Both the position numbers and the translations under genes were made by a program. 64,000 nucleotides of DNA, taken from positions 62,001 through 126,000 of the forward strand of contig CABZWK010000001.1 of NCBI GenBank assembly GCA_902529365.1, given 5' to 3'. The first letter of the stretch is position 1. Each line of letters begins with the position of its first letter. The DNA comes from an uncultured Balneola sp. (GTDB taxonomy: Bacteria > Bacteroidota > Rhodothermia > Balneolales > Balneolaceae). A model generated the notes under the pieces. The model saw only the letters and a list, made by a program, of their open reading frames with translations, did no database searches and was not told where the DNA came from. Below, piece after piece: positions 26,548 to 36,200 of the stretch.

Positions 26548-27882
26548 TTAAGAATACGCCCTTGGGCCGTTTTTATCTACTATGTGAGAAACTAATGGTT
26601 GCGGTTTTGTCTGAGTAAGTCCCCATTCTATCGAAGAAAACACCCAGCGTTCAAGTTCATTTACATCAAGGACTTTATTCGTATACAGAGTCATTAAAGT
26701 TTCACCCTTTTGAACATAATCTCCAAGCTTTTTTTCGAGCATAATGCCTGCTAATGGGTCCACATCTTCTTCTTTTTGCTGCCTACCTGCACCCAATCTC
26801 ACACTTAAAGTACCTAGTTGATAGGCATCTAAACGGGTGATATATCCTTGAGTGCTACTCAATATTGGATAACAATGTTTGGCTGAACCCCTCGAATTTG
26901 GACTGTCTATGTAGCTCAAATCACCACCCTGTGCTTCAACTATATCCTTGAATTTTTGAAAGGCTTTTCCAGATGATATGGCCTTTTTTGCTTCAACAAT
27001 ACCCGCCTCAATCGTTGGCACGGTACCCGCAAGGTACAGCATAGCCCCTGATAGAAGTGTACTTTGTTTCTGGGTATCTGAAGGTCCATTTCCCTGAAGA
27101 ATATCAATAGATTCTAGCACTTCTAACCAATTCCCAATAGCTAACCCAGTGGGAGTATCCATATTTGAAATAAAAGCAATGGTAGGCTTATTGAAACTCT
27201 CCCCTATATCAACCAGTGTTTGCGCGAGTTCAATAGCATGAACCTGGGTTTTCATAAATGCCCCTGAGCCATATTTTACATCCAATACCAACGCATCAAT
27301 TCCCTCTGCTAATTTTTTACTCATGATACTACCGGCAATCAATGGGATAGATTCGACGGTGGCTGTAACATCACGTAGAGCATACATCTTCTTATCGGCA
27401 GGAGCCATTTCATCGGTTTGACCAGCAAGTACTAGTCCATGTTTTTCTAACAATTCGACATACTTTTTCAGTGTGACATCCACCCTAAAACCAGGTATGG
27501 ATTCAAGTTTATCCAAGGTGCCACCAGTATGCCCTAAGCCTCTTCCTGATACCATTGGAACCGGAACTCCCAAGCTAGCAACAATTGGAGCTAGAATAAG
27601 GGATAATTTATCCCCTACGCCCCCCGTAGAATGCTTATCCACTTTTACGCCAGGTATATGAGTCAAATCCAATATACACCCGGAGCTCAACATAGCATGA
27701 GTAAGTGAAGAGGATTCTTGATCATCGAGACCATTTAAAAAAGCAGCCATCAAAAAAGCACTCATCTGATAATCTGGCACATACCCCTTAGCATATTCAT
27801 GAACTAAAAATTTTATCTCATTGTCTGACAATATATTATTGTCTCTTTTTTTTCTTATCAATTCCGCTATTTGGTAATCCAT
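26548..27882 (-). CDS. deoA: Thymidine phosphorylase
   Basis: This 444-residue enzyme of the nucleoside phosphorylase II family splits thymidine or deoxyuridine with phosphate. The signature KHSTGGVGDKLSLILAP (about 82-98), SGRGLGHTGGTLDKLESIPGF, and DVKYGSGAFM are all present. Length fits DeoA/Pdp. A pyrimidine-nucleoside phosphorylase with wider specificity is possible. It starts the minus-strand series leading into pspA, with a 79-base gap. Confidence 0.93.
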   Translation of the reverse strand: MDYQIAELIRKKRDNNILSDNEIKFLVHEYAKGYVPDYQMSAFLMAAFLNGLDDQESSSLTHAMLSSGCILDLTHIPGVKVDKHSTGGVGDKLSLILAPIVASLGVPVPMVSGRGLGHTGGTLDKLESIPGFRVDVTLKKYVELLEKHGLVLAGQTDEMAPADKKMYALRDVTATVESIPLIAGSIMSKKLAEGIDALVLDVKYGSGAFMKTQVHAIELAQTLVDIGESFNKPTIAFISNMDTPTGLAIGNWLEVLESIDILQGNGPSDTQKQSTLLSGAMLYLAGTVPTIEAGIVEAKKAISSGKAFQKFKDIVEAQGGDLSYIDSPNSRGSAKHCYPILSSTQGYITRLDAYQLGTLSVRLGAGRQQKEEDVDPLAGIMLEKKLGDYVQKGETLMTLYTNKVLDVNELERWVFSSIEWGLTQTKPQPLVSHIVDKNGPRAYS

Positions 27883-28231
27883 ATAGGCCTATCATGTGGT
27901 TTTGCTACATTAAAAGTAGCTAAGCTAATGCATTAATTCTAATTTATTGAACAAGAGTCTCTCCCTAGCCTATTGCTGCGATGAAAATAATGGAAGACTG
28001 GTTATATCTTCATAGAAGATGTACCTTCGTTTGATATAAAATGAATATTTATTGAGCTATGCTGTAATTTATGTCCTAAACTCAGTTCACAGATATGCCC
28101 AAAGCTAAGTTCATGACTAAGTTCATTTGAACACTTGTTCGAAATGTAGATTCTAACTAAGGTATACTAGCTGTTGATTACAGTGTATCAACTCAAATGA
28201 AACCGAAACCGATAAAAAATTCTAGCTTTAC
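27883..28231. other. Intergenic region between deoA and the pdxB-like gene
   Basis: This 349-base spacer lies between divergent genes. It contains two tandem copies of CTAAGTTCAT 13 bases apart (from 28104), and an imperfect inverted repeat, CATTTGAACA at 28124-28133 against TGTTCGAAATG at 28136-28146. TAGCTTTA at 28223-28230 is a near -7 match ending one base before the GTG start. The inverted repeat could be an operator. I see no RNA gene. Confidence 0.4.
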
Positions 28232-29401
28232 GTGAGAATATTGGCCGATCAACATATTCATTATTTAGATCAACTTATACCTAGCTACGTTGAATTAGTT
28301 CACTATGACAGCTCCGAAGGTATACCAAGAATAGAAGGATTTGACGCTTGGATACTCAGGACCGTGACTAAGGTGAACCCAAAGACCGTACCTAGCATCC
28401 CTGAAGAACTCAAATTTATTGGGTCAGCTTCTGCAGGAACTGATCACATTGACATGAAGTACCTGAGCGATAATGGCATCCAATTTGATCATTCTCCAGG
28501 CTGTAATGCTAATGCAGTAGCGGAGTACGTACTTACATCGATGTTCACATGGTGCTCACTGACCCAGGGGGATTTAATCAACAAAAAAGTTGGGATTATT
28601 GGCATGGGGCATACTGGAGAAGCTCTAGCAAAAAAATTGCAAGCAATTGGGGTGTCTTATGCTGGCTACGATCCACCGAAAGCCTTGCGAGAGGAATCAT
28701 TTAGGAGTTGCCATTTGGATACCCTAATGAATTGCGACATTCTGAGTTTTCACCTGCCCTATATCGATCAAGGCAGGTATCCCACCCATCATTTTATGCC
28801 TGACATTTTGTCGCTTAGCCCAAAGCACAAGCTTATCATAAATGCAGCTAGAGGTGGTATTATAAGTGAAGATTATTTATTGACACACAATAAATTACTA
28901 CCATTATCTAATAAAAAAATTAGCTTTATTTTGGACGTTTGGGAAACCGAACCAGTGCCTAATAAAGCACTAGTGAACCAGGCTTTCATCGCCACCCCAC
29001 ACATTGCTGGATACTCTAAACAAGCTAAGATTCAGGCCTCAAAAGGGGTTTTAAGGCGCCTTTTGAGTTATTTTGATACAGAATGGACAGATAGCAAATG
29101 GCAATATGAACAGGCGGATAGTACGAAAACGAAGTTTGAAGAAGTAAGTAGGCGTGGATTTAATAAAAAAACTAACACATTAAGCCTCTGTTATTTACAC
29201 GGTTTGCATAACTACGATTATGAGATGCGAAGGTTGTTTAACCTGTACGGGCAAGACACCGACTTAGACCAGTTCAACGCAAGTATGGCTCGGGGGTTTC
29301 AGGCATTAAGAAATACCATAGAACTTCGAAATGAATTCGCACACACTACTTTTCCAAAAGGTCTCTCCGATAATTTACGACCAATATTTGCACCAGATTA
29401 A
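28232..29401 (+). CDS. pdxB: 4-phosphoerythronate dehydrogenase-like D-2-hydroxyacid dehydrogenase
   Basis: This 389-residue protein starts with GTG. It has the 2-hydroxyacid dehydrogenase fold with GSASAGTDHID near 69-79, the NAD-binding GIIGMGHTG near 123-131, and catalytic Arg in NAARGG, Glu in WETEP and His in TPHIAGYS. The extra C-terminal domain and length (E. coli PdxB is close to this size) and the TPHIAGYS motif favour PdxB, which oxidises 4-phosphoerythronate in pyridoxal phosphate synthesis. A different hydroxyacid substrate cannot be excluded because no other pdx gene is in the window. It is convergent with tatD. Confidence 0.82.
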   Translation: MRILADQHIHYLDQLIPSYVELVHYDSSEGIPRIEGFDAWILRTVTKVNPKTVPSIPEELKFIGSASAGTDHIDMKYLSDNGIQFDHSPGCNANAVAEYVLTSMFTWCSLTQGDLINKKVGIIGMGHTGEALAKKLQAIGVSYAGYDPPKALREESFRSCHLDTLMNCDILSFHLPYIDQGRYPTHHFMPDILSLSPKHKLIINAARGGIISEDYLLTHNKLLPLSNKKISFILDVWETEPVPNKALVNQAFIATPHIAGYSKQAKIQASKGVLRRLLSYFDTEWTDSKWQYEQADSTKTKFEEVSRRGFNKKTNTLSLCYLHGLHNYDYEMRRLFNLYGQDTDLDQFNASMARGFQALRNTIELRNEFAHTTFPKGLSDNLRPIFAPD

Positions 29402-29429
29402 GCAGCCAATCTGACTCCGAAGATCTATA

Positions 29430-30230
29430 TTATAAAGAAAACAAAGAAGCCGCTGTTAAGTCGGTATACTCCTCTACTTCTTCTTGGCTTAACTCAAAAA
29501 GTTCTCCTAGTTTTGTTTGGATAAAGGCTAGGTGAGCAGGCTCATTACGATTACCACGCAACGGAGTGGGTGAGAGATAAGGTGAATCTGTTTCTAATAT
29601 GAGTTTATCGATAGGTAGCTGCCTAACAACTTCGGCAACCCCTGCATTTTTAAAGGTTACAACCCCTCCTATTCCAAGATGAAATCCAAGGTCTATAGCT
29701 CGCATCCCCTCCTCATACGTACCATTAAAACAGTGCCAAACTCCTCTGACAGAACCATTTTGATGCTTCGCTATGGTTTGCAATAAATCTTGAGTGCTGT
29801 CTCTATTATGTAACACAATTGGCTTATCGACACTTTTAGCTAGTTCGAAGTGTACATCAAGACTAAGCATCTGTTCTTTTTTGTACTTCTTTGACCAATA
29901 GTAGTCTAAGCCTGTTTCCCCAATCCCTATATAATGAGATAAGGAGGCATATTCCTGTAACCAGTTCTCTAATTTTTGAATCCACCTATGCTCACCCCAA
30001 ATCGGTAATTGCTCACATACTTCACAGGGATGTAAACCAATCATTGGGTGCAATTTAATACCTTTGTTCCCATTGTTAATTTGTGCTATTGCTTCCATTT
30101 GTGCAACAGATTCAGGATTGATAGCGGGCATTAAAACGTGACTAATACCCAAATCTAACGCCCGATTGATCATCGCTGTTACATCTTCAGAATAGTCTGG
30201 CAAAAATATATGGGCGTGGGTATCAATCAT
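29430..30230 (-). CDS. tatD: TatD-family metal-dependent hydrolase/DNase
   Basis: This 266-residue TIM-barrel protein carries the TatD metal ligands in order: DTHAHI at 3-8, GETGLDYYW near 105, LHNRDS near 140, WHCFNG near 165 and LETDSPYL near 218. TatD proteins act as 3'-5' exonucleases and in D-aminoacyl or other hydrolysis. The exact substrate is open. It lies 28 bases from the convergent pdxB-like gene. Confidence 0.92.
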   Translation of the reverse strand: MIDTHAHIFLPDYSEDVTAMINRALDLGISHVLMPAINPESVAQMEAIAQINNGNKGIKLHPMIGLHPCEVCEQLPIWGEHRWIQKLENWLQEYASLSHYIGIGETGLDYYWSKKYKKEQMLSLDVHFELAKSVDKPIVLHNRDSTQDLLQTIAKHQNGSVRGVWHCFNGTYEEGMRAIDLGFHLGIGGVVTFKNAGVAEVVRQLPIDKLILETDSPYLSPTPLRGNRNEPAHLAFIQTKLGELFELSQEEVEEYTDLTAASLFSL

Positions 30231-30420
30231 AAATTATATTGTTAAGGTAAACTATGGCTTATATGGTTAAAAAGCTTATTTTTACAATAATTTACAAAAA
30301 GTTTAACTTGTAAAAATCTCTAATCCTACTGCTTTTACGAGGGTATTACAGTATCTTACAAACTCGATCTAAATACCGAAATAAACGGTAACAATCGCGT
30401 TAATATAACCAATTAGTCCA

Positions 30421-32349
30421 ATGTCAGTATCCCTTTCCGATTTTGATCTAACCAGCCATGAACGCATCCCTACTCTGTTATTCAATACAGCCATTGAAGG
30501 ATCGTTGTATGTAGCGAATTCCATCGCTGAACTTATTGAATCCAGAAATAAGGAGTCTAAGCCTACCGTATTAGGACTTGCAACTGGATCTACCCCAACC
30601 CAAGTCTATGACGAACTAGTACGAAAACATAAGGAGGAAGGACTAAGTTTCGAGCAAGTGATTACCTTTAACCTAGACGAATATTTCCCTATGGCTCCTG
30701 ATGCACATCAGAGTTATGTCCATTTTATGCATGAATATCTCTTCAATCACATCGACATTAAGCCAGAGAATATTCACATTCCCGATGGAACCCTAAAAAA
30801 GGATGCGGTTGCGGCATTCTGCGAAGAATATGAGGCAAAAATTGTACAGGTAGGCGGTTTAGATGCTCAAATCCTAGGCATCGGTCGAACAGGTCATATC
30901 GGCTTTAATGAACCGGGTTCTACCATAGACTCAAAAACCCGACTTATCACACTTGATCGATTAACCATGTTAGATGCTGCTAGTGGATTCTTTGGGATTG
31001 AAAATGTAGCTAAAAGAGCCATTACCATGGGCGTTGGAACGATTTTGCAAGCCAAAAAGATCTATATGATGGCTTGGGGTGAAGGTAAAGCTAATATGGT
31101 TCGAGAAACCATCGAAGGAGCTATTAATACATCTATTCCAGCTACCTTTCTTCAGCAGCATAACCAAACTGAAGTCATATTAGACACAGCAGCCGCTGCG
31201 GAATTGACCCGAATTAAAACCCCTTGGTTGGCGGGCCCCATTAAATGGAATAATTTTCTTATCAAAAAGGCAGTCATCTGGTTAAGTCTTAAATTAGCCA
31301 AGCCTATTTTAAAGTTGACCGAAGAAGATTATCGTGAATTTGGAATGAACGATATTTTAGTTGAAATAGGCACGGCTTATAACGTGAATATTAGGATATT
31401 TAATCAGATTCAGCACACCATCACTGGTTGGCCTGGTGGTAAACCTAATGCCGATGATACCTGTCGACCAGAACGTAAAACCCCATTCCCAAAAAAGGCG
31501 TTGATTTTTAGTCCTCACCCCGATGACGATGTAATTTCAATGGGGGGTACTTTAATACGGTTGGTCGATCAAGGACATAAGGTCCATGTAGCATATCAAA
31601 CCTCGGGGAATATCGCTGTGTTTGACGATGACGCAGTACGATTCGCTGACTTTGTTTCCGACTATCATGATGCATTTAAGTTAGATGATTCACTGGTCGA
31701 TTCTATTTTTAGTGGAATACGGAGCTTTCTAGCAGAAAAAAATCAAGCGGAGCCCGATTCGGAGGAAATTAAAATTATCAAAGGTCTAATTCGACGCGGT
31801 GAAGCAAAAGCGGCTTGTAGATATGTAGGTATTCCTGATAAAAACATTCATTTTCTCGACCTACCCTTCTACGAAACGGGTAAAATTCGCAAAAAACCTA
31901 TTGGCCCGGATGATATTGCCATAGTGAAGAAGCCAATTGAAGAAATTAAACCTCACCAAATTTATGCAGCAGGAGATTTGTCTGACCCTCATGGGACCCA
32001 TAGAGTCTGTTTAGAGGCTATATTTCAAGCTTTACGCGAATTGAAAGATCAAGAATGGATGAAATATTGCTATGTGTGGCTTTATCGAGGCGCATGGCAA
32101 GAATGGGATATAGAGGATATAGAAATGGCCGTACCATTAAGCCCTGAAGAAACCGATAAAAAACGCAGAGCCATTTTTAAACATCAATCCCAGAAAGATA
32201 GACCTCTATTTCCCGGTACTGATAAAAGGGAATTCTGGCAACGAGCGGATGACCGGACCAGTTCTACTGCAGAAACCTATGATCAACTTGGATTAGCTGA
32301 ATACGAAGCAATGGAAGCATTTGTTCGTTGGAAGGAACTGTATACCTAA
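30421..32349 (+). CDS. nagB: Glucosamine-6-phosphate deaminase fused to an LmbE/PIG-L deacetylase domain
   Basis: This 642-residue fusion has NagB at residues 1-270 (GLATGSTPTQVYDEL, FNLDEYFPM with catalytic Asp, GIGRTGHIGFNEPGS) and a zinc-dependent LmbE/PIG-L domain from about 358 (SPHPDDDVISMGGT) with a later histidine in DPHGTHR near 523. NagB turns glucosamine-6-phosphate into fructose-6-phosphate and ammonia; the second domain is thought to deacetylate an N-acetylglucosaminyl compound. The same fusion is common in Bacteroidota, so it is not unusual here. It stands alone, with 190 bases upstream. Confidence 0.93.
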   Translation: MSVSLSDFDLTSHERIPTLLFNTAIEGSLYVANSIAELIESRNKESKPTVLGLATGSTPTQVYDELVRKHKEEGLSFEQVITFNLDEYFPMAPDAHQSYVHFMHEYLFNHIDIKPENIHIPDGTLKKDAVAAFCEEYEAKIVQVGGLDAQILGIGRTGHIGFNEPGSTIDSKTRLITLDRLTMLDAASGFFGIENVAKRAITMGVGTILQAKKIYMMAWGEGKANMVRETIEGAINTSIPATFLQQHNQTEVILDTAAAAELTRIKTPWLAGPIKWNNFLIKKAVIWLSLKLAKPILKLTEEDYREFGMNDILVEIGTAYNVNIRIFNQIQHTITGWPGGKPNADDTCRPERKTPFPKKALIFSPHPDDDVISMGGTLIRLVDQGHKVHVAYQTSGNIAVFDDDAVRFADFVSDYHDAFKLDDSLVDSIFSGIRSFLAEKNQAEPDSEEIKIIKGLIRRGEAKAACRYVGIPDKNIHFLDLPFYETGKIRKKPIGPDDIAIVKKPIEEIKPHQIYAAGDLSDPHGTHRVCLEAIFQALRELKDQEWMKYCYVWLYRGAWQEWDIEDIEMAVPLSPEETDKKRRAIFKHQSQKDRPLFPGTDKREFWQRADDRTSSTAETYDQLGLAEYEAMEAFVRWKELYT

Positions 32350-32568
32350 GAGATTAACATACCTTTAAGTTTAATTATTCTGGAATCTTGTACGGGTTAG
32401 TGTGATTAAATGTGGCTTAGATGATCTTATTAAATTTATGCAAAAAACAATCTTTTATTATTTGAAAATTGAATTTTTACAGCATAATTACTACATATAT
32501 ACATTATGCAGTGTGTCGTTTGAGTCTTATTTTGCCATTATTCACTAATTTTTGATTATATTACTTTA

Positions 32569-33168
32569 TTGACACTTAATATAGAACATATCGTTTTCGG
32601 TCAGGACATAAGATTTTCATCCAATTTTCTTTATGCCCTCATTGTCTTTTTTATCATTTCCAGTGGTAGTGTCTTAGCATGTCATCACCTGGAACAAACA
32701 AGTAAGATTCAGCAAACTCATATTAGTGTAAGTAAATTCACAGCTGAATCTTATTCTGAGGTATTTAACTCTTATTCAAAACACTATTCGTTAGATAAAA
32801 AAGTACCCTCTTCAAATTCGGGTCATCAGAAGGATGCTGAAAATAATCTAGCGCAAAAAACTAGTCATAGAGCATCTAGTAACCTTCATTCACATAGGAA
32901 GGCTGGTCCTGAACAAACTTCATCTGATCTTGATTGTTGTATTGATAATAATGCTGAGTGTTCAACTACCCGTCTTTGTGAGTGTTCCTATAATGCCGGA
33001 AAGGAAGTAACATCACTTCTTATTTCCTCATCAAAAAGTGTTTCAGGACCGATTTTCACTATCACTACAGCTTTTTCACATAAATTAAATAATGTCCGTC
33101 CAGTTACTTGGGCAATCCCTATCCCACGCTCTTCTTACTTTAGCTTATTCGAAAGTTGGCTTTTATAG
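32569..33168 (+). CDS. His/Cys-rich exported protein at the head of the copper efflux locus
   Basis: This 199-residue ORF has a TTG start, a hydrophobic segment at about residues 20-38 ending ACHH, a histidine- and serine-rich middle (SHRASSNLHSHRKAG near 104-118) and a cysteine cluster (DLDCCIDNNAECSTTRLCEC, about 122-141). I do not recognise a family. The position 120 bases upstream of the CusA-type gene and the Cys/His content suggest periplasmic metal binding or sensing; this is inference. The N-terminal part looks like a signal anchor. A later start is not available before the hydrophobic segment. Confidence 0.6.
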   Translation: MTLNIEHIVFGQDIRFSSNFLYALIVFFIISSGSVLACHHLEQTSKIQQTHISVSKFTAESYSEVFNSYSKHYSLDKKVPSSNSGHQKDAENNLAQKTSHRASSNLHSHRKAGPEQTSSDLDCCIDNNAECSTTRLCECSYNAGKEVTSLLISSSKSVSGPIFTITTAFSHKLNNVRPVTWAIPIPRSSYFSLFESWLL

Positions 33169-33185
33169 GTTATTACAAGTTCCAA

Positions 33186-33215
33186 AGAGCGATAGAATCA
33201 TCACTCTATCGTTCT
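33186..33215 (+). promoter_or_regulatory. Long hairpin between the Cys-rich gene and the RND pump gene
   Basis: AGAGCGATAGA at 33186-33196 pairs with TCTATCGTTCT at 33205-33215 (ten Watson-Crick pairs and one G-T) around an eight-base loop. No T-run follows, so it is not a standard terminator. It may be an mRNA-processing or attenuation structure, or an operator for a metal-responsive regulator. Confidence 0.5.
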
Positions 33216-33288
33216 GAACCCTAGCGTTTAGCAGAATTCTACCCATCCTGCAAAACGTATTTAATGTTCAACTTCTAAAACATCACAC

Positions 33289-36200
33289 ATGTTCAATCGA
33301 TATTATCGGTTTGCATTAGAACAACCTCTATTATCCTTAGGAATCTTTTTATTACTGCTATTTTGGGGCTTATCGGTGGCACCTTTCAACTGGAATCTGT
33401 CGTTTGAATCTGACAGCATACCTGTAGATGCTATACCCGATTTGGGTGAAAATCAACAGATTGTGTACACCGAGTGGCAAGGACAATCACCCGAGGATAT
33501 TGAAGACCAGATAACCTACCCCCTTAGCAATTACTTCTTAACACTGCCAGGTGTTAAGGACGTTAGGGGTTTATCGATAACTGGTCGTTCTACTCTCTAT
33601 ATAATCTTTGACGAGGATGTAGACTTTTACTGGAGTAGAAGCCGAATAATTGAAAAAATAAACTCATTGCCATCAGGGTTTTTACCCGAAAACGCAAAGC
33701 CTGCCCTTGGACCAGACGCAACCGGCCTGGGCCAAATATTTTGGTACTATTTAGAGGGATTAGATGACTCAGGAGAAGAAGTGGGTGGCTGGGATCTGGA
33801 TGAACGTCGAACACTACAAGATTACTACATAAAACCAAGCCTATCCTCTGTTCCGGGGGTTTCTGAAGTTGCTTCCATTGGAGGATTTGTTAAAGAATTT
33901 CAGGTTGATGTTCATCCTACCCTTTTGGAACAATATCAGCTTAGTACAAAAGATGTTTTAAATGCAATCATCAAAGCCCAGGCAGAAGGTGGATTACGAA
34001 CTCTTGAATACAATCAAGTTGAATATTTACTTCGTGGGAATGGCAGCATCGAGGATCTAAACGATTTAGAGTGGATCCCCGTACGAGTAGTTGAACAAAC
34101 ACCTCTATACTTAAAAGATATTGCCAATATAACTTATGGACCAGCCGAAAGACGTGGTGTTTTAGATGTTTCAGGAAAAGAAAGTGTAGGCGGGGTAGTT
34201 GTTGCTCAATATGGAGCTAATCCAAAAAAAGTAATAAAAGCCGTACAACAAAAAATCGACGAATTATCACCCTCTTTACCCAAAAGAGTTTTAGCCACGG
34301 GTGAAGCATCTCAATTGAAAATTATTCCTTTTTATAACCGTTCAGAACTAATTGAGGAAACAATTCTAACTCTTGAATCCGCTTTATTGCTTCAAATTTT
34401 GATCACTATCGCCATAGTATTGCTCATTTTACGCCGCCTACGTATTGCTTTACTTATTTCATTAATGCTGCCGGTATCCGTTTTGTTGACCTTTATTGCT
34501 ATGAAGTTAGGAGGGGTTGATGCAAATATCGTGGCTTTGTCAGGAATTGCCATTGCCATAGGAACGGTAGTTGATATGGGAGTTATCCTAACCGATACCA
34601 TTATCCAGCACATTGACCAAGAAGATAATGATGCACAAGAAAGCCCTGAGCATTCGAGCGGTTTACACTTTTTAGAGAAACGTCTACAGCTTGTAATTTC
34701 AGCTACAAATGAAGTTGCTGGCGCCATTATAACGGCTATAACAACTACCATAGTAAGTTTTCTTCCTGTATTCTTGATGATTAATGCAGAAGGTAAGTTA
34801 TTTCAGCCATTGGCATATACCAAAACTTTCGTACTAGCCGCTTCGATTTTGGTTGCATTATTTCTTTTGCCTGTTTTAGCCTATCTCTTATTTGGACAAT
34901 TAGAATCACGACTTAACGCCCAAAAAAACAACACCAATAGTTTTTTTTACAGATATATCATTAATCCAATACAACAAATCAATACCGATCACAGGCTAAC
35001 TAAACTCGTAAATGAGCTTAATTACAAGCACTTTCATGATACCTCCTTAATACTCATTATCCTCTTAGTACTTGGATATTTGACTCGCTCATGGCTACCG
35101 CTTGGACCTGAAGTTTCTGTACTACTTCAATGGATATTTTTAAGTGGGTTATTACTAGTACTAATAGGTAGTGTTCTTAAGATCATTACCTATTATCCTA
35201 CTTGGTTAGCTTGGTCTTTTTCTAACAAAAAAACCTTTATAAGTCTTCCTATCGGACTTGTACTTTTTGGCCTTTTTATTTGGTTGGGTTTTGCTAAAAT
35301 AAGTGTTATTCCTACCTCCCTAGCCCAGGCAATTGGGATTGATATAAGTAAAACAGATTGGTGGTCAACACTTGACCGAGAATATCCTGGTTTAGCTACA
35401 GAGTTTATGCCAAGTTTAGATGAAGGGGCATTTTTGTTTATGCCTACCACTACGCCTAGTGCAGGAGTCGAACAAAACGTAGCCTTACTTCAATTTTTAG
35501 ATCGAGCAGTTGCAGACATACCAGAAATCGACAAAGTTGTAGGGAAATTAGGGCGAGTGGAATCAGCTCTCGACCCCGCACCAATTAGTATGTTCGAAAA
35601 CATCATCACCTACAAATCAGAATATAGCTATGATATTTCAGGGAATAGAACTCGCCAATGGCGCGAACATATAAAATCACCAGATGATATTTGGAATGAA
35701 ATTGTAAGGCAGACCCAACATCCAGCACTTACCTCTGCGCCAAAGCTACAACCTATTGAAACAAGACTTTTAATGCTCCAAACGGGCTTGCGAGCTCCGG
35801 TTGGAATACGAATTCAAGGTGAAGATATAGCTGAGATTCAAGAAGTTGGCAGACAGCTCGAGAAAGTATTGACAAACCTTTATTATGTGAATTCTACCAC
35901 GGTATTTGCCGAGCGCAATGCCAGTAAACCATATATCGATATTGAATGGAATCATGAAAAATTAGCCCGTTATGGGATGAGCGTTTCCGAAGCGCAATCT
36001 TGGGCTCAAATTGCTCTGGCTGGTAAAGAAACGGGGACTGTAATTTTGGGAAGAGAACGATTTAGTATTCGTTTGAGATTCGCTAAAGATGTACGCCAAA
36101 GTCCAGAGAGTATCAAAAATCTTCGCTTAGACACCCCTCAAGGTGCAAGAGTACCATTGTACGAGCTAGCGAAGGTTGAATTCCGGTTGGGACCACAGGC

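Noticed and set aside
32569-32590. TTGACA followed by TATAGA as a sigma-70-type promoter.
   Set aside because: The spacing is far too short and the organism appears to use the TAnnTTTG type; the TTG serves better as a start codon.
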